A stretch of 64,000 bases of DNA from Glandiceps talaboti (Eukaryota; Hemichordata; Enteropneusta; Spengelidae), in NCBI RefSeq assembly GCF_964340395.1, contig NW_027554294.1, positions 67,501-131,500 of the forward strand. Direction: 5' to 3'. Made by a program: the position numbers and the translations under genes. Each line of letters opens with the position of its first letter. The first letter of the stretch is position 1. The notes under the pieces were generated by a model, which did not search any database, was not told where the DNA came from, and saw nothing but the letters and a program-made list of their open reading frames with translations. Below, in pieces: positions 56,422 to 64,000 of the stretch.

Positions 56422-57927
56422 CATAGACCCTCCACCAACACTGCAACAGGATACACATCAAAGGATCTCTAAATGTTTATTGTATGATGTTTGTTTGCAT
56501 ACATTAAGCTACATAAGCATTTCCTGTCCATTTCTGAGTTGTTTACAGTCACTGTGACTCAATGATAGTTGCTAGCTATCCGACATGTTTTTCACTAAAT
56601 TTTCTGACCATTTCGAAGTTTATAACTGGTTGAAGACCCAACAAGATATATAGTATTTTAGGTAATCATACATAGTCTTGTCGTGTATTTTGTTGTTCTC
56701 TGGTGTGAAAAGAAGAATAGATCACGTAAGCTGTCCATTGTTTGCGATTGTTGCAGTATGCTTTGAGTACAGTGTTTCGTTCATTAGGGTTGTTACTGGA
56801 TTTCTCTGTCAGAAATGATTCTTGAAGTTTTGAGTCTATTTATTGATGCTTTTTATCACATGTTAATATTTTAGGCTGCCTTCATTGATCAGGATTAGGC
56901 GTGTTATCGTAACTACATCAAAATAAAATGTAAACATCCAATGCGTGGTTGCCATTTTACCTCTGTTGTCGTGGTTGATATATTCACGATACATTTCGTC
57001 AAAAACATGTCTCCGAAACGATTTCAAAACGAGTACTAGACTTCAAATTTCTGGTTGCTAGCCAATTGAATTTGAAACTTTACATCATTCTCAGATGAAC
57101 CATGACCGAACTAACTGAGAAAATGAGAAGTACTCCAACTTTGACTTGAGAGATTGTATTTACGCAGATTACCTTTCAAGTTGTGGCTCAATTTTAATAT
57201 TTGAATGAATTGTAACCCATTATGTCTTCTTTGATTTGAAAAGTGCAAATCTGTTATGTTCTTGAGCGTAGTACATGTGCCGGTGTTATGCAGGGCTATT
57301 AAAATGGCATAAAAATACATGGCATTGTAGAAATGTACAAAATTTATAGATATACCAGTTCGATCGACGATGTGTTTCACAAAATTGTACATCATTCTTC
57401 AAATTCTAGAGGCATGCATAGATTTCAAAATGTCTCGCGCAATAGTCGCGGAAAAAATGGCAGAATTATAGATTTGTATCTAAACTTCCAGCCTTTCTCA
57501 TGCTTGTTGCATGTGTCGGCCACTGTTGGCATGTCTTCGTATAAGGAAATTACATATTTTCATCATAATTGTACGTTATCATTTACATGATTTTGTATGG
57601 TTTCATGCCCACTCTTGTTCAATTATCAAGTCCTTCCTTGTGTATACAGAGCTGACAAAAATCAAAATTGTCGTCAAAGACATGGGAAGATGCCATACCA
57701 TGATGTGTTGTGGTCATCAACATAAATAAGCATAACCGCGTATAATCTCTTCTCATCTTTTTCGAGATTTTACATGTGATTTATGTAGCATCATGAGGTT
57801 TTTACACTCTTGAAGGAAGTCTTCATTACTGCTATAGTAACAGGATTAATTAAACTTAATGTATGCAAACAGAGTTCGTTTCAGTGGAAATGATGTAGTT
57901 GCATACCCCGTTGGTGGAGGGTCTATG
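56422..57927. mobile_element. DNA transposon with 7-bp target duplication
   Basis: Ends CATAGACCCTCCACCAAC and the exact inverse GTTGGTGGAGGGTCTATG (18-bp perfect inverted repeats, with further partial match around 'atgcaac'). It is flanked by ATTTACT on both sides (56415-56421 and 57928-57934). 1506 bp. Small frames inside (57111-57395 minus, 57333-57590 plus) have no recognisable domain. The superfamily is not certain; 7-8-bp duplications occur in hAT and P groups. Confidence 0.78.
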
Positions 57928-58232
57928 ATTTACTTATTGGAAATGCAGAAGTAAATGAATGCATGGAACCTTGTTATCTTTGAAGTTTGAGACTTGAGAC
58001 TGCTTGTCAAATATGAGGCATTCAAATTGGCAATTTTTGATAGGATCATAAGTATGGCATGTGCAAATGTCGTGTTGCCACATTTCACCCTTTGATAGTT
58101 GTGGAAATATGCACTATGTTCACAACAACATTGTTGTCAGTGTTAATGACACATATTTCAGCAGTTAGTACCTCAATTCAGCTTAATTCATCGTGTACTC
58201 TTCATTGACAAAGTGTCTTATGGCATTGCTTT

Positions 58233-59567
58233 TTAGCACAATTGAACTGATAAGGTTCAGTAGTGCTATAGGCATTGCTGTGTGTGTGTGTGTGTGTGTG
58301 TAAACAACTTAAAGTCAAAAACTGCTGGACCAATTACTTTGATATTTGGTGGCCATGTTACTTTGGGTGTCTCATTAAGAAATTGTTCAAATGAAAATGA
58401 TTGCATCAGAAATGTGCGTTTTAGGTCAAAAAATGTCATTTTTGGTCAAAAAACTTAAGCTCTAAAACCACTGAGCAGATTTGCCTGAAATTTGGTGGGA
58501 ACAGTCTTAGGGTAGAGTAAATTAATATTTGTTCATGACATGATGATGCCATCAGTAATATGCAAATAAGGGCTAAAAATGTGTCTTTTTGGTCAAAAAT
58601 CTTTAATTCCAAAACTAGGGAGCAGATTTGGCTGAAATTTAACGAGGATGTATGTGGGGGTGCACAGATGAAGCAATATTAAACATATAAGGATCTCATC
58701 AGTAATATGCAAATTAGGTGTAAAATGTGAATTTTGGTCAAAAATTAAATCTCAAAAATATTATTCTATTGTTAGTGCAGTATAAATGATATGAACTTAC
58801 TCCCAATGACGTTGAATTTAAAACCTTTTAATTCTGCATTTTGGTCCTGCTGAAAGATCCATCATCAAGAATAGATAAAAGAAGTTGAGTACTGCTGGCC
58901 AGGCTGAACAAAAGATTGAATCCTAGCATTACTTATTGCAATAATTTAATATATAATAGGACAAATTTAACTGAAAAATATTGTGTGTACATTGTGTGCA
59001 GGTAAATTCCAAAGTCAAGGTGCACACATGTTAAAAATATTTCTATTTCGACCCCTTGACTGTCTAAGCTTTGTAAATGCAATCTCATCAAGTGAAGGGC
59101 TCAAATTTACTACCAGACCAGAAAAGATAGGGTGCCAATCATGTGTAACAATTCTTTTTACAGTTCATACAGTATGTTTTTTTAATGAAATAACACAAGC
59201 AAAATATAGGTACTGGTAGCACACACACAAATAGGCAGTTGGCAATTTTAGTCCAAACTTGTATCTCGAAAACTGCTAGGTGAATTTAGCTGAAATGGAA
59301 TGTTTCTGGAGGAGTTATTCTACAGATATTGTCCAACATATTTTGACACAGTCAACAGTCAACCAAAACAGAGATGGGCAGGCAAGTGAATAAACATTCA
59401 AAAATTGAATGCAAATATGCCTGGCAATAAGACCATACCCATAGTAGCACCTTATTAATGTTGTGTAATGCATTGATAACAACAAGGATTAATTGACAAA
59501 TGAATAAACATTCAGAAATATATACAAATAAGCCTAGCAACAACACCATGTCCATAGCAAATACATA
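58233..59567 (+). mobile_element. Family A repeat, copy 7, with a family B 3' end
   Basis: It starts TT-AGCACAATTGAACTGATA with 'ggttcagtagtgctatagg' completing the hairpin, a (TG)n run, then body units and 117-bp-type units ('aataaacattcaaaaattga', 'cctagcaacaacaccatgtc'). It runs directly into a family B 3' module at about 59568. A segment near 58995-59025 ('gcaggtaaattccaaagtca') resembles the family D right flank. Confidence 0.65.
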
Positions 59568-59691
59568 ACAAGCACACACAACATATCTAAGTCTGTTTGT
59601 TTTAGGTTCACAAATGTTGTTGCGTGATCAGAGTAGTGATAATTCCTTAAAACCCAATTATAGCAGGGACTATGTCATTCTCAATGACTTG
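59568..59691 (+). mobile_element. Family B 3'-end module fused to family A
   Basis: 'aagcacacacaacatatcta', 'gcgtgatcagagtagtgata', 'aaaacccaattatagcaggg' and the terminal hairpin GTCATTCTCAATGACTTG, followed by TT. It is joined to family A at 'ccatgtccatagcaa'. Confidence 0.7.
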
Positions 59692-60290
59692 TTTAGGTTT
59701 GATATGGCAGTCTGTCAGAAAAGTATTTGGATGAACCAATATAACATTGCATATAAGTAAGGAAAAGCTCATCACAGTCTGTCCAGGTGAATTTGAAGTG
59801 TCAAGTGATGGTTCTATTGACTAATGACTTGTGATCTTCCATTTTGTCAAAATATAAGACCCACTGGTACTTCCTGCTACAGTCTCCAGACTAAATATTA
59901 CTGAATGCATTATACCTATTCGCAGCTGACCCAGACAGGCTGCATAAATTATGATAAGCACTGTAGGCTGCCCTAATATATTAGATGGGCAGGAGCTCAT
60001 AGACATAATTAATCAATATTTCCCAACTTAATTATTGACGACATGTACAACTGAACAAAACTATAAATTAATTATCTAAAGGAAACTTTTAACATTTTGA
60101 TTAGGTTGCAGTATTGCTCAAGAGTGTTTTGGTTAGATTCAAGCTGTTCCTTAGAATACAAACATATACTGAAATAACTTTTTGAATTTACAGTTTACTG
60201 TAGGAGTCTACTTGCTATGATTAAACACTTTCAGGAGAACTATAGGCATTATATTGGCAAATATTATATTTTTTAATCTATTATAAATCG
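59692..60290. other. No recognisable gene before the satellite
   Basis: AT-rich unique sequence leading into the satellite array; nothing recognised. Confidence 0.4.
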
Positions 60291-63200
60291 TATATAAGTA
60301 TATAGGTAAGGGTGAACACTCCACCTATTGTACCATTAATACATATTATATACAAGTATTTAGATAAGGGTGAATACTCCACCTATTGTACCATTAATAC
60401 ATATAATATACAAGTATATAGGTAAGGGTGAACACTCCACCTATTGTACCATTAATACATATTATATACAAGTATATACATTGTAGGTAAGGGTGAATAC
60501 TCCACCTGTTGTACCATTAATACATATTATATACAAGTATTTAGGTAAGGGTGAACACTCCACCTATTGTACCATTAATACATATTATATACAAGTATAT
60601 AGGTAAGGGTGAACACTCCACCTATTGTACCATTAATACATATTATATACAAGTATATACATTGTAGGTAAGGGTGAATACTCCACCTGTTGTACCATTA
60701 ATACATATTATATACAAGTATTTAGGTAAGGGTGAACACTCCACCAATTGTACCATTAATACATATTATATACAAGTATATAGGTAAGGGTGAACACTCC
60801 ACCAATTGTACCATTAATACATATTATATACAAGTATATAGGTAAGGGTGAACACTCCACCTATTGTACCATCAATACATATTATATACAAGTATTTAGA
60901 TAAGGGTGAATACTACACTTGTTGTACCATTAATACATATTATATACAAGTATTTAGGTAAGGGTGAACACTACACCTATTGTACCATTAATACATATTA
61001 TATACAAGTATTTAGGTAAGGGTGAATACTCCACCTATTGTACCATTAATACATATTATATACAAGTATTTAGATAAGGGTGAATACTACACTTGTTGTA
61101 CCATTAATACATATTATATACAAGTATTTAGGTAAGGGTGAATACTACACCTATTGTACCATTAATACATATTATATACAAGTATTTAGGTAAGGGTGAA
61201 TACTCCACCTATTGTACCATTAATACATATTATATACAAGTATTTAGATAAGGGTGAATACTCCACCTATTGTACCATTAATATATATTATATACAAGTA
61301 TTTAGGTAAGGGTGAATACTACACTTGTTGTACCATTAATACATATTATATACAAGTATTTAGGTAAGGGTGAACACTACACCTATTGTACCATTAATAC
61401 ATATTATATACAAGTATTTAGGTAAGGGTGAACACTACACCTATTGTACCATTAATACATATTATATACAAGTATTTAGGTAAGGGTGAACACTCCACCT
61501 ATTGTACCATTAATACATATTATATACAAGTATATAGGTAAGGGTGAACACTCCACCTATTGTACCATTAATACATATTATATACAAGTATATACATTGT
61601 AGGTAAGGGTGAATACTCCACCTGTTGTACCATTAATACATATTATATACAAGTATTTAGGTAAGGGTGAATACTCCACCTATTGTACCATTAATACATA
61701 TTATATACAAGTATTTAGATAAGGGTAAATACTCCACCTATTGTACCATTAATACATATTATATACAAGTATTTAGGTAAGGGTGAATACTACACTTGTT
61801 GTACCATTAATACATATTATATACAAGTATTTAGGTAAGGGTGAACACTACACCTATTGTACCATTAATACATATTATATACAAGTATTTAGGTAAGGGT
61901 GAACACTACACCTATTGTACCATTAATACATATTATATACAAGTATTTAGGTAAGGGTGAACACTCCACCTATTGTACCATTAATACATATTATATACAA
62001 GTATTTAGGTAAGGGTGAACACTACACCTGTTGTACCATTAATGCATATTATATACAAGTATTTAGGTAAGGGTGAACACTCCACCTATTGTACCATTAA
62101 TACATATTATATACAAGTATTTAGGTAAGGGTGAACGCTACACCTGTTGTACCATTAATACATATTATATACAAGTATATAGGTAAGGGTGAACACTACA
62201 CCTATTGTACCATTAATACATATTATATACAAGTATATAGGTAAGGGTGAACACTCCACCAATTTGTACCATCAATACATATTATATACAAGTATTTAGG
62301 TAAGGGTGAACACTCCACCTATTGTACCATTAATACATATTATATACAAGTATTTAGATAAGGGTGAATACTACACTTGTTGTACCATTAATACATATTA
62401 TATACAAGTATCTAGGTAAGGGTGAACACTACACCTATTGTACCATTAATACATATTATATACAAGTATTTAGGTAAGGGTGAATACTCCACCTATTGTA
62501 CCATTAATACATATTATATACAAGTATTTAGATAAGGGTGAATACTACACTTGTTGTACCATTAATACATATTATATACAAGTATTTAGGTAAGGGTGAA
62601 TACTACACCTATTGTACCATTAATACATATTATATACAAGTATTTAGGTAAGGGTGAATACTCCACCTATTGTACCATTAATACATATTATATACAAGTA
62701 TTTAGATAAGGGTGAATACTCCACCTATTGTACCATTAATACATATTATATACAAGTATTTAGGTAAGGGTGAAAACTACACTTGTTGTACCATTAATAC
62801 ATATTATATACAAGTATTTAGGTAAGGGTGAACACTACACCTATTGTACCATTAATACATATTATATACAAGTATTTAGGTAAGGGTGAACACTACACCT
62901 ATTGTACCATTAATACATATTATATACAAGTATTTAGGTAAGGGTGAACACTCCACCTATTGTACCATTAATACATATTATATACAAGTATTTAGGTAAG
63001 GGTGAACACTACACCTGTTGTACCATTAATGCATATTATATACAAGTATTTAGGTAAGGGTGAACACTCCACCTATTGTACCATTAATACATATTATATA
63101 CAAGTATTTAGGTAAGGGTGAACGCTACACCTGTTGTACCATTAATACATATTATATACAAGTATATAGGTAAGGGTGAACACTACACCTATTGTACCAT

Positions 63201-64000
63201 TAATACATATTATATACAAGTATATAGGTAAGGGTGAACACTCCACCAATTTGTACCATCAATACATATTATATACAAGTATTTAGGTAAGGGTGAACAC
63301 TCCACCTATTGTACCATTAATACATATTATATACAAGTATTTAGATAAGGGTGAATACTACACTTGTTGTACCATTAATACATATTATATACAAGTATTT
63401 AGGTAAGGGTGAACACTACACCTATTGTACCATTAATACATATTATATACAAGTATTTAGGTAAGGGTGAATACTCCACCTATTGTGCCATTAATACATA
63501 TTATATACAAGTATTTAGATAAGGGTGAATACTACACTTGTTGTACCATTAATACATATTATATACAAGTATTTAGGTAAGGGTGAATACTACACCTATT
63601 GTACCATTAATACATATTATATACAAGTATTTAGGTAAGGGTGAATACTCCACCTATTGTACCATTAATACATATTATATACAAGTATTTAGATAAGGGT
63701 GAATACTCCACCTATTGTACCATTAATACATATTATATACAAGTATTTAGGTAAGGGTGAACACTCCACCAATTTGTACCATTAATACATATTATATAGT
63801 ATACAAGTATTTAGGTAAGGGTGAACACTACACTTGTTGTACCATTAATACATATTATATACAAGTATTTAGGTAAGGGTGAATACTCCACCTATTGTAC
63901 CATTAATACATATTATATACAAGTATTTAGGTAAGGGTGAATACTCCACTTATTGTACCATTAATACATATTATATACAAGTATTTAGGTAAGGGTGAAC
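60291..64000 (+). repeat. 58-bp satellite array with higher-order structure, continues past window
   Basis: Monomer 'taggtaagggtgaacactcc' + 'acctattgtaccattaatac' + 'atattatatacaagtatt' (58 bp), about 63 copies. Variants include aacact/aatact, ctcc/ctac, ctattg/cttgttg and aggtaag/agataag. A longer variant carries 'tatacattgtagg'. Diagnostic variants recur exactly 987 bp apart: 'aatttgtaccatc' at 62261 and 63248, and 'aatgcatatt' at 62041 and 63028. That is 17 monomers plus one base, so a higher-order repeat exists. Confidence 0.95.

Noticed and set aside
60291-64000. CRISPR array
   Set aside because: The 58-bp units are directly adjacent, without unique spacers, in animal DNA; this is a satellite.
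60291-64000. Telomere-derived repeat because of 'ttaggtaaggg'
   Set aside because: The resemblance to TTAGGG is limited to a few bases inside a 58-bp monomer; there is no run of telomeric units.

Overview
This is AT-rich animal (metazoan) DNA with no bacterial signatures. The only host gene recognised is a fragmented alpha-spectrin gene on the + strand, split into short exons with GT/AG boundaries. The genome cannot be named from the sequence. The mobile-element mix (pearl/DINE-like elements with central tandem repeats, L1-like and CR1/Jockey-like LINEs, hAT-like short elements) would suit a marine invertebrate such as a mollusc, another lophotrochozoan or an invertebrate deuterostome; this is inference.

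Alpha-spectrin exons. Two spectrin repeat 5 exons lie at 6894-7004 and 7293-7370. Two repeat 9 exons lie at 22773-22922 and 26028-26120. The first-half SH3 exon (SH3a) is present seven times: one stray copy at 13183 and six in a tandem array at 26.3-36.0 kb. The array has two unit types in the order X-X-Y-Y-X-Y. Y units (about 1.64 kb) carry SH3a, a repeat 11-start exon and a repeat 10 exon. X units (1.64-1.82 kb) carry SH3a, then mobile-element and microsatellite DNA including a minus-strand LINE fragment. A second tandem block (36.5-39.7 kb) carries two second-half SH3 exons (SH3b) and two shrunken repeat 10 exons. Broken repeat 11 exons follow at 39753 and 40201. No recognisable exons for repeats 6-8, or for anything after repeat 11, are present. 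The locus looks like a decaying or rearranged alpha-spectrin paralogue in which one exon cassette was amplified without breaking exon phase.

Mobile DNA fills most of the rest. Family B (at least five long copies plus 3' ends) has the structure of a non-autonomous Helentron (HINE, pearl or DINE-1 type): 5' hairpin, CCGT microsatellite, 1-5 core units of about 149 bp, 3' hairpin, and insertion at TT. Family A is a second family of similar plan. Several DNA transposons are delimited by terminal inverted repeats and, in most cases, target duplications: 4137-5228, 14939-16737, 19119-19284, 22941-25472, 37739-38078, 46567-48009 and 56422-57927. LINE remains lie at 19380-21979 (L1/Tx1-like, with target duplication), 49125-50250 and 52270-52960, on the minus strand in each X unit, and at 35983-36212.

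Tandem repeats include a 48-bp array (44.6-45.1 kb), a TAGG compound array (53.1-54.1 kb) and a 58-bp satellite with a 987-bp higher-order period that fills 60.29 kb to the window end. No tRNA, rRNA, CRISPR array or operon was seen.
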